From contig CAIIXF020000003.1 of NCBI GenBank assembly GCA_903813345.2, positions 32,425,151-32,489,150 of the forward strand: DNA of 64,000 nt, written 5' to 3'. The position numbers were made by a program, and so were the translations under genes. This document shows positions 35,955 through 48,500 of the stretch, piece after piece (within the stretch, counting starts at the first letter, position 1; each line of letters opens with the position of its first letter). The notes beneath the pieces were generated by a model, which was not told the origin of the DNA, ran no database searches, and saw only the letters and a list, made by a program, of their open reading frames with translations. The stretch comes from Owenia fusiformis. Taxonomy: Eukaryota; Annelida; Polychaeta; Sabellida; Oweniidae.

Positions 35955-36036
35955 TGCCCTGTGTGAGAATCGAAGCTAGGAGCCTTGGATCCGAAGTCTC
36001 ATGCTCTACCGAGTACCGACTGAGCTATAAAGGCTT
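35955..36036 (-). repeat. tRNA-like sequence, probable SINE head or tRNA pseudogene
   Basis: On the minus strand it reads TAGCTCAGTCGGTACTCGG then TAGAGCA, a good A box and D arm. A region resembling an anticodon arm (GAGACTTCGGATCC) and a B-box-like AGCTTCGATTCTC follow. The D loop is too long and the anticodon and acceptor stems do not pair, so it is not called a functional tRNA. Flanking mobile-element pieces suggest a tRNA-derived SINE. Confidence 0.55.
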
Positions 36037-36076
36037 AAGCCACTACAGCTGGACTGTACTACAGTACTACACAGTT

Positions 36077-36760
36077 TAGTTTAATAATAGTTTATTTCTG
36101 TGTCACAGGTTTACTAAAATATTACAAGTAAAATACATGTATTAAAAAACCCAACAGCCGACATCGGCTTACGAGACACCATATAAATATACAAAGATAG
36201 TCAATAGAAAAATATAGCATCGGTATGTCGAATAATATCACAGAGGATGTAGAGTAAGTTTGCAGAGTGTGAACAATACACAGACAAAATGACTAGAGTT
36301 AAATAACATACAATATAAACATGTGATTTCAAAATGCAATAAATGAGAATACAGTAATTATGACTGGTTGATAATATTGCACATATTTAATATCACAAAC
36401 GTTCCAGGTTAAATAAACGTTTTGAGAACATTTTGTAAAGAGTAGCAACAAGGCAGCTTTGAATGTTCTTTGAATGTAGTAATGTGATCATAATTAAGGT
36501 TGGATTGGCACTTGAAGTATTTAAATAAGGTACTTTAACTTTGGCTTCCTGATACAACATGTCTCTTAATTCTGTATAATGTGAACATTTAACAAGAAAA
36601 TGTAATTCATCTTCAACTTCATTTGAGTCACACAGTTTACACTTCCTTTCCAATAAAGGAGTGTTATAAGGGACCCAGTTCTAAAGCTAGCTAGAATTTT
36701 CTTTTGATGTCTTGGCATGTAAAGTTATACTGGGACTGAGAGAGTAGGCTACAATTCAAT
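36077..36760 (-). pseudogene. Broken 3' end of a CR1/jockey-type LINE reverse transcriptase
   Basis: The minus strand encodes MPRHQKKILASFRTGS and then, after a disruption near 36660, ERKCKLCDSNEVEDELHFLV followed by KCSHYTELRDML. The CxxC...EDExHFLxxC pattern is the zinc-knuckle-like region after the reverse transcriptase domain of many non-LTR elements. The frame ends at 36393. The 3' UTR below it contains gtaagccgatgtcggctg and aaataaactattatt, typical of LINE tails. Upstream catalytic domains are absent, so the element is 5'-truncated and dead. Confidence 0.75.
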
Positions 36761-37073
36761 TTCAATGCAAGATGTGACAATTTTTGTCAATTTTTCCCCT
36801 TCACATTTTTCTGAGCCTCATGTAAGCACTGGTAAGGTGTAGGGTTATCTAGATAATTACAAACCAACCATCGAGTTAGACATCATTTTGAAGATTTATT
36901 ATAAAAAAATATAATAAATAGTAAGGTTTATGTCAAATTGAATTCACTGATATCATTGCATTTTCAAAATATTTTGCAATATATTGATATAAATGTTCTG
37001 TCTAATTTCAACTTGTCTTGTCAGTCTTTATAGAGACTGCATCTTTAATATTCAAATTTCGTGATAAGTACAG

Positions 37074-37081
37074 TGACGTCA
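37074..37081. promoter_or_regulatory. TGACGTCA (CRE-type) motif 24 bp before an ATG
   Basis: Perfect CREB/ATF palindrome just 5' of the ATG at 37105. It matches the copies on the par-6 side of the same divergent region. Confidence 0.4.
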
Positions 37082-37104
37082 TCGTTTTATGTGTATGTAC
37101 AAAA

Positions 37105-38753
37105 ATGGCGGTCGTATTAAATTTTGAAAATCTTGATATTTATATAGATTCCTCTGCATCTGTGCAGGTAAATATAACTTAAATCATCTATAATTGCACT
37201 CATATATGTTGTTCATACAACTGTTATCCGATGGTACAGCCTCATGTCGTAAGTACTTTGAAATCAAGAATCTAAAATAGACGGCCTTCGGATCACGTCG
37301 AAAATCCAATAGAGTCAGTACGTCTATTTCCAAACACCCCCATCAAAAAATGTAGTTAGCTTGGATGTACTGCACATCTATGCTATGATTCTCTATATAT
37401 ATTATGTGTATTATCCACTGTAGAATGCATTTGCAGAAAAAATTACGAAAAATTGTAAAAAATATCTGGGTTATTCCATTTTTACTACAAGGTATTTTAG
37501 GGGGGTAATTCCGAACAGGAGTTTTTTTGGGGGGTAAATCCGAACACTTGCATGGGGGTAATTCCAAACACTTAACTTAAACTTAATTGTTTTAATTATT
37601 AGATTGATGGTATATCATTATATGATACCCTTAACTTATGATACTTGATCCTGTCACCCCTGCATATCAAGAAACCCAAATTTAAATCATTTATTACTGA
37701 CATCTATTTATTTAAACGCACAGAGTTTGTGGGGGTAATTCCAAACACTAGCATGGGGGTAATTCCGAACACCTAAATCATCATAATTGATTATTTTATT
37801 GTAAGATTGTTGGTATACATCATTATATTGTATCTTTCAGGCTATAAATATTATGTAGAGGTAGTAGAGGTACTATTATTCAATTTAATGATCAACTTGC
37901 CATTATTTGGAACCCGTTCGTGTTTACCCCCCTGTTTGGATTTGGACGTATTGACTCTAGCAACAAAACAGATGAATGAAATTTTCAATATTCATCTGTT
38001 TTGTTTTGTTAGGCTTAGCTTTACCTTCTTCCAAGGCCTTCGTCCAAAGATAAATCCCTGTATGTTATTTTACTGCTGTATACAGGTTATGTCGTAATCA
38101 TAAAATTTGAAATCAAATATTCGCATAGAGTCTATTGCCAATGTGACAATATTCACGAAGATCGTCAACGTAACAAAAGTGAGGGACCAAGCTTAAATAT
38201 GTGAATTGCGCCTTCGTTAATATACCAAACATAGAATCACCTGCATATTTTCAAACTAAACTATCTTCCTAACTAACTTTGAGCCAAAGTATTGTCCACT
38301 ACTTGCTTATAAGTGGTGTTACTAAGAATCTAGAAATAGAAATATCTTACCGAATATGAAGCCCGGAAGTTCTTCCATCTTGTTACGCTGACGTATCGTA
38401 TTCAAGATAACACCAAAACTTATATATTTATCTAATACTTTTTGAAATATTATCATAAAAAGGGAAGCATGGCACTGCTCATTTGAAGTTCTCATGTTTA
38501 TAACACAGAGTTGTATACTCTTCTCTTGAAAGCCCATGGTCTAATTTAGAATATTTTTGAGACAGGTTTGGAAAAATTTGGTTCAGGTTGCAGTTATTTC
38601 AAAATCTTCTTTTAAAACCATATATATAATAATAGGGATGCTTATTTGGGCATCTTTTATGGATCTATCATATTTGTTTACTGATTGCAGGTTGTACCAT
38701 ATACAAGACCTGACAACATTGATGCACTCACGATAGACTTGGAATATTTGTAA
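37105..38753 (+). CDS. Two-exon 41-codon ORF directly upstream of MRPL58
   Basis: Exon 37105-37167 (MAVVLNFENLDIYIDSSASV plus Q) ends at a phase-0 donor (cag|gtaaat). Exon 2 starts after a cag acceptor at 38691 and reads VVPYTRPDNIDALTIDLEYL to a TAA at 38751-38753. The MRPL58 ATG begins six bases later, so both would lie on one transcript. The first exon sits 24 bases after a CRE motif in a promoter-like spot. Both halves have a plausible acidic/hydrophobic composition and the splice phase fits, but the product is very short and I recognise no family. It may be a conserved microprotein, a regulatory upstream ORF, or just the 5' UTR of MRPL58. Confidence 0.45.
37168..38690 (+). other. Intron in the 5' region of the MRPL58 transcript
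   Basis: 1.5 kb without a supported exon. It contains two copies of a GGGGGTAATTCCGAACAC-type repeat. Frames at 37343, 37807 and 38322 derive from repeats or lack coding features. Confidence 0.45.
37498..37834 (+). repeat. Duplicated GGGGGTAATTCCGAACAC block
   Basis: Two copies (about 37498-37631 and 37726-37834) each contain two gggggtaattcc(g/a)aacac phrases followed by a related tail (attattagattgatggtata / tattgtaagattgttggtat). Confidence 0.75.
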
Positions 38754-38759
38754 AGTAGG

Positions 38760-39272
38760 ATGAGTTTTCTAATAAGAGCTACAAACAGAATCATATCCAC
38801 AACTTGCTCCCCTAATAAACCACCTAGTTTCCTGCTAAGGAACTTGTACAGTAGTGATAAATATTCAGGTTCTGTTCCCATTGATAAAGTCAAGATATCA
38901 TTCTCAAGGAGTAGCGGACCTGGTGGACAACATGTGAATACAACAAATTCTAAAGTTGAAGTACGGTTTCATATTCAATCAGCTGATTGGTTAACCGATG
39001 ACTTAAAATTGAAATTGATGAAGCAAGAATCGGGTCGTATAACCAAAGATGGTTTCATTATTGTAACGTCACAGATATCGAGAAAACAAAATATAAATCA
39101 GACGGATTGTTTGAACAAAATTGAGAACATGATCAAAAATGCTGCCGTAGAAGAAAAGGAGCCAGATGAACTAACAAAAGAGCGTCACAGGAAAAGAAAG
39201 GAGAAAATCAAACAAGAAACCTTGAGGAAAAAGAGAGAAATTTCGATGAAAAAACAATGGAGAAGAATGTAA
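38760..39272 (+). CDS. MRPL58: Mitochondrial peptidyl-tRNA hydrolase / large-subunit protein mL62 (ICT1)
   Basis: A 170-residue single-exon ORF. ICT1 is a class I release-factor homologue built into the mitochondrial large subunit. It hydrolyses peptidyl-tRNA on stalled ribosomes. The signature SSGPGGQHVNTTNSKVEVRF contains the catalytic GGQ at residues 55-57. The preceding KVKISFSR and following NKIENMI segments match the family. Residues 1-35 are basic and Ser/Thr-rich with few acids, as for a mitochondrial targeting peptide. The tail from about 138 is strongly basic (RHRKRKEKIKQ...MKKQWRRM), corresponding to the ribosome-entry-channel helix of ICT1/YaeJ. Length is close to the human protein (206). 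It begins six bases after the upstream short ORF and is followed 128 bases later by the next gene. Confidence 0.95.
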   Translation: MSFLIRATNRIISTTCSPNKPPSFLLRNLYSSDKYSGSVPIDKVKISFSRSSGPGGQHVNTTNSKVEVRFHIQSADWLTDDLKLKLMKQESGRITKDGFIIVTSQISRKQNINQTDCLNKIENMIKNAAVEEKEPDELTKERHRKRKEKIKQETLRKKREISMKKQWRRM

Positions 39273-39280
39273 ACAATGTT

Positions 39281-39286
39281 AATAAA
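39281..39286 (+). terminator. Polyadenylation signal AATAAA after MRPL58
   Basis: Canonical hexamer nine bases beyond the MRPL58 stop, implying an extremely short 3' UTR if used. It lies within the 128-base gap to the next start. Confidence 0.55.
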
Positions 39287-39400
39287 AGACAACATTCATA
39301 TTGTGACTGTGTATATGAACATATTAGATTATTAAAAGTATAAATTCAATTTACCTTTTAAAAGACATGATTTAGATATCGCTATAGACTATTTACAAGT

Positions 39401-39514
39401 ATGTCTCACATCATAAGACGACAAAAGAATGTGTGGAAAAATGAGCAGTCACTGGTACAGCTAATTAAAGATGGCAAGAAAGATGGATCGGGGATGAAGT
39501 TGGATGTTCTTGAG
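39401..39514 (+). CDS. Large disordered protein, exon 1
   Basis: 38 codons from MSHIIRRQKNVW to LDVLE, with a phase-0 donor (gag|gtaggt). It is the first ATG after the MRPL58 polyadenylation signal. Confidence 0.7.
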
Positions 39515-42500
39515 GTAGGTTGAGTTTGGTCTTCATGGTGGATAGAGGTGATACGGTTCAGCCACGAATGCCTTTATTGCGTTACAGCCTTGTTTTGGAT
39601 TGGCATGCATGGCTAGACTGTGTCACCTATATCTACTGTGGCCTTGAGAATATATTGTATTGTATTGTAAAACTTTGATTTGTTCATGTACTTGTAAAAT
39701 AATATGTGGAAATATGTTTGTCGGGCCAATATGGGAATTCGTCATTATTGAACACATCTCTTCACATTGTATGAAAGTATAATTTGAACATGATTATTGT
39801 AGTATTAACAATATGACAGCTCCAGTTCTGTTAATTAACGCACTGTATAGATTTTATTACATAATTATAAGACTTCTTCTCAAAGGCAGAACACTCATGC
39901 AAATAATTTATGAATGACGCAGATTTTATGTATAAACTGTTTTCACCTTTATTTAAGAGAACTTACCAATTTTTTGATAAATATCACCTTTTCCAGCATC
40001 TATCAGGTCCAACAGATAATGGTGAAGTTACAAAGTTATTAACTGAGATAGATGGCAGGCCGAGTCATTATATTAAGGCAGTGTTTACTTCAGATGCCAT
40101 GGAAGAATTTTCACAGTAAGTGGCATATTCTAGGAATTAAAATAGATCATCTGTCTTTACTTTTTGGGGATTGGGTTTGCAGAATGATATGTCTGAAGAT
40201 CTTGTAAGTTATGAAGATTTGGTGATTTGTGCTACTTTAGTTTTTATGCATAGTGACCCCTGTTGACCTTTCTTTGTTTTCCCTTTTCTCTGATTTGTTG
40301 TTTCTTCTTCATAAATGTAACAGAAATAAGCAAATATTTCGACTTATGCATCAAATAAGGAAACTAAGAAACTGTAAAATTTCAATCTAGTCAATACAGT
40401 ATTTTTCTACTTATGATGTCCAGTGATATCAAAACATCATGTTTATGTATTCAGAAAATGTTTTCATTTTCATTGTTTTCACATTGAATATAATTTTTAT
40501 TTCTAGGGACCAAGAGAGTCAGCCTGATTGGGACAGTGCACGCATCATACTGAAGAATTTTGAGTTGAATCACAGGCCATTGGCTAACCAGGTACATATT
40601 AAAGTAAACCTGTCTCATCCAAATGTCACTGGGACTGGCAATACATGTACATGGTCATTTTTGCAAGTGTTTTTGCAACACTTTCTTCAGTTTTTATGTC
40701 ACTGCCAAAAGTGGTGACATATTGTTATTATTGTCTTCAACATTTTTGTGGACAGTGTTCGACATTTGGTGGTCGGAGTCTGTAACATAATCTCATTACT
40801 TCCAATAACCATTTGTGGATGGTGACATTTTGTCATGTTAATGCCTTGTTTAATATAAAGTCTATGGCATATTAAAAATGGGACTGGAACTTTCAATGCT
40901 TTAGATTATTTGAATTAAATTGAAAATTGTTTACATTATAAAGTGTATCAAGAATATTAATATTAATTAAGTTACATTTAGAAAAAAGGATATTTTCTCC
41001 TGGCAAAATGTAGCATGTGTTAAAATACCTACGTTGAATTTTTCCAGAATCAGGTGGAGTTTTTCCTGACAGTTAAAGCATTCACAGTCTGGGCTCTTCA
41101 GGAGAATCATCGGAGATCGACATCCACCTTCGATTGGTCAGTTTTTGGTTGACTTTGAATATTGTTTACCGCTTATGTAATTTAATAGACATGCAAATTT
41201 TAAATTACTTCTCCTTTGGTATTTACACTCTCAAAAAGATGTGTGAATTACTTCGACTGATCAATCAGCGAATGCTATATCTAAAAACCTATTAATGAAT
41301 GAAATAAAAACCGTTATAGTGAGAGTGTATGCATTAACAAATATTTCAAAAATGTGTCCCTATGAATTATCTGTGGCACTTTTTAAATGAAAATTATATT
41401 TTGATATTTCAGCATGGAGAATAAAGATGTGAAATCCAAAGCTGTAGAAGTCTGGGCCAAGTGGAAGTAAGTTTAATTGTTAAAGTACATTTATTTAATA
41501 CATCATACCTATAAGAAAAGGTGTGATGTCGGTGTGTTGGTGGGTGCAACCTGTTTCTTTCGTATGTAAATCTAGAAGTTCCCAGAGTCAAAATTACATC
41601 TACATGAATAGTAAAAATATACTGTACGCCCGGTATTATTCGCGAGATTTAATTTCGCGAATTTTGTGAAAACACGATTTCGCGGCTATTAAATTTCGCG
41701 AATTTCACAAGTTTGAAATTCATTACTATTCCAGGAATTACCTGATGTTATATTTGGATGAGATTTACAATAACTGGGATCTTTATCATCGGCAAGCTGC
41801 ATATCAACCTCTATTGCATCGTCATTTTTAATATTAAAGCAAAAGTGCGTGGCTCCCATAATAACTTTACCGTACTTCATAGTGTATTTTATCGTATTCA
41901 GGGATTCCCCAGTATATGATGTCCAATCAAATTGCGCATGCGCATAGTAAAGTCATGGAGTTGCACAGTACTATTGAAGTACTATAACTCGATCCAAACT
42001 AGTAGAGAAAACTCATAAAGCAACAGCGAACATTGGGATACAGTACTAGTATCCATTTCAATGGCAAATGAGGTCAGTTTATAAAATTGGTTATCGAACG
42101 TGCCAATAGCAAAGGTCAAAAAATCTATGGGAAATGCCCCCTGGTATAAAGCAAAGAGTACTAGTAGTACACAAAACGAAATGCATCAGAGCCCCGGGTA
42201 AAAACAAATTCCCGGGGATTTAATTGGCAATTTCGCGACGATAATTTTTCGCGATTTTAACACCCTCGCGAAAAGCGCGAAACTAAATCGCACGCGAATA
42301 ATACCGGGCGTACAGTATACTTTACAAGTTTGATAACTGTATGCCATTTTTGAAATCTGGGGTGTTTCCCCCTCTTATAGTGAAAATAATAATAGAATAT
42401 GCTCATGTGTCTTTAAAGTCTAATGTATGAAAGATACTATAGTTTATAATGGGGCCCACTTTAAATATATGACCCGAAAAACCTACCGAACCGAAAGGCA

Positions 42501-45500
42501 AAAAATGAGCATCCTGCTGGATCATCTTGACCCTACTCTAGCAAACATCTAATGATAAATTACAAGATTGCCTCAATAATGGTGATACATATTGTATTTA
42601 TATTGTATTTTTTTCACAATACATCATTTGAGTTTCTTAGTTTTCAGTTTATATTGATCTCTAAATGCAATGATTTCAGGGCTGAACAACAAGAGGAGTC
42701 AACATGTGGTACAGAGCCATCTATATCTGACCTACTTGCTGAAATGGCTGCCCAATCACAAGATGATTTGGGTAAGTGAATTTTTTTAAAAAAATAGTTT
42801 AAAAAAACACAGCAACTAATTTGATGTAAAGAATTTGCATAAGTAATTGTGATAGGTATATTGATATTTTAATATCCAAGGGGGTAGATCAAATGTTTAA
42901 AACTGACAAGCTAGAAACATAACAGCCTTTTATATTTACCATATTTTAGTTTCCCAAAAAATGTTTAGATAACAAGATTTATAAAAATTGTATCCATATA
43001 TGTTATCTTTGAAGCATAGTTATAAATGAATAAACTCAGAAAACCTGGAAAAATTGATATGTTTAGTTGTCCGATAATGAACTGTATAATTGTATCTCTA
43101 GCCCCTGCTGAGAATCTCCTGGACAGAGAGGTGTCAGGGCTAACAAATATTGGCCTCTCTAGTGTTTCTGCTCCAACTATAGATAACATCTTCACGAAAC
43201 AAGATATTTTCATTAGTGCCCAAGATCAGAACACCTTGAAGGCAATAGAAGGTAAGTTTTTACAATAATACATGTTTTAAAAAGATTATCGACTTATATG
43301 TATATGTTATATGTTATGTTACATATATGTTACTCGATCAAATACAGTGGAGATATTTTCTTGGTTTGCCCTTAATGGGATAAAGTTCTGAATTTTGGAA
43401 TTTCCTCAGAAATGGCTAAAATAGTCAGGGGATTATTTTAAAATAGAGGAAAAGAAGAAAATGAACCACAAACTAAAATATTACAAAACAAAATGATAAC
43501 TACTAACTAGTCCAGGTTTGGAAAATGTGCAGATTGGAATGACACACTATAGTATCTGTACTATATCTAGTATACTACATGCAATTTACCAATCCTGTAA
43601 GCAACATTCTTAGTGACATACATAGTCGATTTCTCTTACTATAGACATATCTTCGCTATTCTGTGTTTCAGTGTGGCATGGTGACAGCCCACCTGAAGGT
43701 GATCTTTCAGTTGAGAATATAGCACAACAGAATGACTCCCAACACAACCAAGGTTTGCAATTTTGCATAGAATAAGTAAATCCCTGAAGAGTTGATGGTT
43801 CAGAAAAAGTACATTTGCGTATGTTTTGGTTTGAGATGGTATTGTGCAAGTGTGATTTTTTATCTGAACCCAATAGCAAATGAGGGAGTCATTTTCTCTC
43901 AAATATATTTTCATAGTATCATAAAAAACATTGGATACATCCCATCTGGGATGGCAACTTCGTGAACAGTCACATGACTGAAATTGACATATTACACCAA
44001 AAGCAGCTGTAAAATTCCAACAGATATTAAATCTTCATAACAATTATATCTGTATTTTAAAATAACTGTTCCAGCATTTTGTATAAATTTCTTGAATTTT
44101 CCAGATTCCTTTGTGGCTTCCGTTCAAGGGATACTAACACCCACCCTGAAGTCCTCTGCTGAAAAACTGAAAAAACAATCGAGCAAATCTCATTCCGAGA
44201 TCTCAGGTGTGGAAAAACCATTAAATTCGAAAGTGTCTGATACTCGACCAGTTCATAAACAAACTATCATGTGCCAAGTGGGTGATTCATTGAATAATGA
44301 CCTTGAACTTGGGCTACAAGGTCAATGTAATGTCAGCACTGAGATTGGCGAATCATTGATGGGTTCACAATATAACAGAGACAGATTACAAGAGCTGAAT
44401 AACAAAAGAAACACTGACCACAAAAATCAACACACTTCTAACATAACCTCTAAATGTGCTGCAAAAAATCAAAACCAAAATAAAGTTATACCAGGACCAT
44501 CAAGTTCTTGTGATTCTCATAGTGTGCCAAATGAAGATTTGGAGCTGAGTTGTGGGTCCATACCAGACACACAAGACTCTCAGTCTCAGGACCCTCATTC
44601 TCAGGACCCTCAATCCCGGAACCCTCAAACTGGGGACCCTGAAAGCCCTTATGCAAATGCTCAAAGTGGTTTAATTAAACATTGTAAACAAGGTAACAAC
44701 GACCATGCTGAAATTAACATTGCCTCTCAATCTACTGATGAATACATACGTCTAGAAATTAATGATTCAGACCTTGAATCAATCGGAAAGGAAAAAGATG
44801 ATCACCCAAGTGTCTGTAATCAAGAAAATGATACCAAGAACCTAAAAGCACCGTCCAGTATTAACCCAATCTCATCTTCAGATCACATATCAAAGCCAAA
44901 TCCTCAGACAATATGTGAGAATTCACAAGAGAATGGAGCCAAATCAAACAGTGAAGGAAATTATGAGTGTAAAAACAGAGTGAATAAGAGCTTGTCTCCA
45001 ATGGAGATGTCTTGTTCCCATAGAGACAGTCCTAATAAGGATGTTATACAATCAACTCAGATACCATGTGGTGATGAGGAATGCTTTGCAAGACCTCACT
45101 TTCAGGTTTGTTTCATTCTTATTATTTCACTGCAAAGAAATGGTGACATGTTGTCTCGAGACTCTGTCATTTTTTTGTGACTGCTACCTTGTTGGATTTG
45201 GTGTCTGTTTGATGAACCAATGGAAAATGTTATGAAGTCATTTGATATACTAGTATACTTGAAAAATAGTACATGTATAATCATTACTATTTAATGACGG
45301 GTTAATCTAAAAGAAATTGATTGATTTTAATCTATACTTGTCATGTTTATTTTTTCCAGATTTCACCAATCAGGTCCAGTCCCTCAGAATGCTCTGAGAG
45401 TTCTCACTACCACACTCCTACTAGGGGATCCCCACAACAGACAGACACTCCAGGCCATCTGTCCACCCCTTCTCTAGAACAACCTACCACCCCTTTAAGT

Positions 45501-48500
45501 TCTTCTAAAAGGCAACCTTCCACCCCTATAAGCCTGGACTCATTGAAATGCAAGGTCAAACTCATAGGCACGACCTCGCCTCCTCCAACTCTAACTTCAG
45601 ACTTTGATCATAGAGATCTCTTTTATAATGATGAAGAAATGAGATCTGTTCACCTCAGGTATATTGATAGTAACAGAGATAATAGTGTTGAAGAAGAACG
45701 GCTTAAGAATTTACTCAGTAGATCTCTGTCTCCGGGACAAGCTGAACTTTACATGAAAGTTCTAAAAAGCCCAAGGGCACAGAGCCCTAGGAGTAACACT
45801 TCCAGAACAAATAGTCCTCGAACGTTACGTCGATCACCATCAAATAAAATCAAATACCCTGATTTGGGCAACATAAACAAAGACTCTCCAGAGAGTGTCC
45901 GATTGGACGATTTAAAGAAACCAAATAAACGCCCATTAGAGACAGACTCTTTATATGGTAGTGGCAGGTCAACTCCAAGTAGGAAGAGACGAAGATTATT
46001 TAACAAACACATTCAAGGAGTACTCTCCGACTCTCCAGATGAAGATGATGATATTCAAGCAAAGACTAAAGCGTTTAAGAATGCGACTGCACTATATACA
46101 GCCGAGCAACTCCAAGAGAATAACAACAGGGAACGTATGGAAGAGTTGCAACGTAAACTTAAAGAAGAAAAACGTCGCCATGAATTGGAAAATGAAAGTG
46201 CCTTATCATCTGATACTGATGGTCCAAAAATAAAAGCTAGTCCAAGTGATGCCTTATTTGGTCGGAAAATAAGTAGAGCAGACATAAAATCAATGGAGAA
46301 ATGTGCCAGTGCTCCTGAGCTTCAGCGAACACCGCAACGATCAAAAAAGAAACTATTTAGCAGTCAAGCAAGTGGTGTGTTAATGCCAAAGGAGGACGAT
46401 ATTCCCCTCAGTATTGAACCTCCTGTTAAACATAGACATCAATCTGAGGCTAAAAAAACACTGAATAAAGATGAACAGGGAAAACTATGTAAGAAACTCG
46501 AAGGTTTTGTACGTGTCTCTAAAGCCAGGAGCATCTCAAGCTGTTCAAGTGGAAGTTCCCCGAGAAGTAATTCATCGCGCAGCTTATCAACTGAGAGCTT
46601 TGAACGAGATAGTGAAAAATCAAGAAGTGACATTTCAGAAGATATTTCTGAAAGAAGCTTTGGGGATTCTGTTTTTGATAAACCTGCCATGAATTCTCCA
46701 AAAATCAAACGGAGAGTCACTATTAATGAAGTACCAGTTGAAATTGATCAAGTTAAACCTTCCAGTTCAAAACAATATAATGCATCTGATGATCTTATAG
46801 TGACATCTAGTGACTCATCACATGAGAAGTCTGAGATTTCTGGAGTGGATGATTCAAACTTATCCAACAAAACAGATTGTAAAACAGATATCTCAATAAA
46901 AATTAAAAGAGATATCTCAAAGTCTGATAAACCTATTGATGTCAAATCAGATGCCAACAAAATAGATCAAAATACTACCTCAATTGAACAAACTGCTGCT
47001 GAATCTGACCAAAAACAGAATAAACATATTGAGACAATTGTGATATCATCTGGTGAAGCCAATGATCTCGATATTACACCCTCACAAATAAATATTTCTG
47101 ATGGCATTGTCCATTCAGTTTCCCAAAACAGAGTGGATGACTCGTTGTCGACTAGTGGCCTTCATGGTGATAAAACATGTCGTCCTGATAAAGATAACTC
47201 ACATACAATAAGTGACACAAACAATGAAATGGTCTCTGCATCTAAGGTTGATACCCTAAAAACAAATGATATAAACACCAGCCATATGGACAGTGAGATG
47301 GTAAAGAATAAGCCTGGTAAACAAAATTCTGGGCATGTTGATAATGACTCAATTCCAAGTGATGAGAAGGATAACACAAGTCAAGCACATCGCAATACAA
47401 CAAAGCATCAAAGTGACAATAAATCCAGCAAGCACCAACAACATAGTAACGAAAAGATTACTAAAACCAAGAAGATCTCCATGGTAACTTTTCTCAGTGA
47501 ATCTGACGATTGTGACAATAACATCATCTCTCCATCAAGTGACGAGAACACACAACATTCCTTGCTGAAAATATCTACCAGATCTCAATCCACGAAAGAT
47601 GGAGCCACTGGTACTAGGATGACAAGATCTCGGGGAAATCCTGCGATTAACTCTAAATCAACAAATACAAAATTTCAACCTATCAAAGTTGAAAACAAAG
47701 TTGCCAAAACAGAAATCAGCAAAAAATCAAATTCAAAAAGCAATCGTTCCAATAAAAGAAAGAAAACAGATAATAGTGAAGAAACTATGAGAAATGAAAC
47801 AAATGAACAACAACAAAGTAAAGCTAAAGAGTTAGACAATGAATCAGATTCTGGTTGTGTTAAAAGAACCAGAAGAGCTACTGTTAAAGAATCTGAAGCT
47901 CATGATGCAGGAACTACTTCGATCACTAGCGTTAATACTTCCCGGAGGTTGAGGAATCGGGGGAAATATGAGGAACATGACAATGATGATCAGAAGCAAA
48001 GTGAAATGTCAAAGATTAACACAGAAGATGTCATTGGAGACAGCCGAAAAACAAGATCTTCAAAATGTTTAGAAATCAAACACAATTCAGAAAAATCTGT
48101 CTCTATGGATCATAGCAAACAGGATCACAGAGGAAAGAAACCACGTACAAGCAAATCTGAGGAAAGTTTCAATGCACTTCAAACATCAAGTGTCATTGAA
48201 GATGTTTCTTTGGTAAATAGTGGTAACTTCCTGTATAAAAGCACAACCACGCCAATCCACTCACTGGAATCATATCAGCCCCAGAATACAGAACATGCAT
48301 CCAAACCAGATAAACAGCATTCACAAAATTCATCTGATTCTTCAGTTAACTCATTCAATGAGAATATTCGATTGACAAGGAGCAGTCGAGGGAAAAGTTT
48401 CTTGACTGCAGGCAATGTATCAGAACAATCTAGAAATAGTCCACAAAAGAATATATCTACTGATTCTAAAGAAAAGTCATCAAATGAACAGAAGGAGAAT

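Larger units (their letters stand above)
35301..37104. other. Divergent intergenic region between par-6 and the MRPL58 locus
   Basis: 1.8 kb between two oppositely directed starts. It carries the presumed par-6 promoter (35301-35760), then a partial CAGGCCCGTAGCC repeat, a tRNA-like segment and a LINE remnant, and the promoter of the plus-strand array (about 36760-37104). Confidence 0.6.

Noticed and set aside
35955-36036. Functional tRNA gene
   Set aside because: The A and B boxes are recognisable, but the D loop is overlong and the anticodon and acceptor stems do not pair.
37343-37567. 74-codon minus frame with Pro/Lys/Cys
   Set aside because: Produced by the GGGGGTAATTCCGAACAC repeat read on the other strand.
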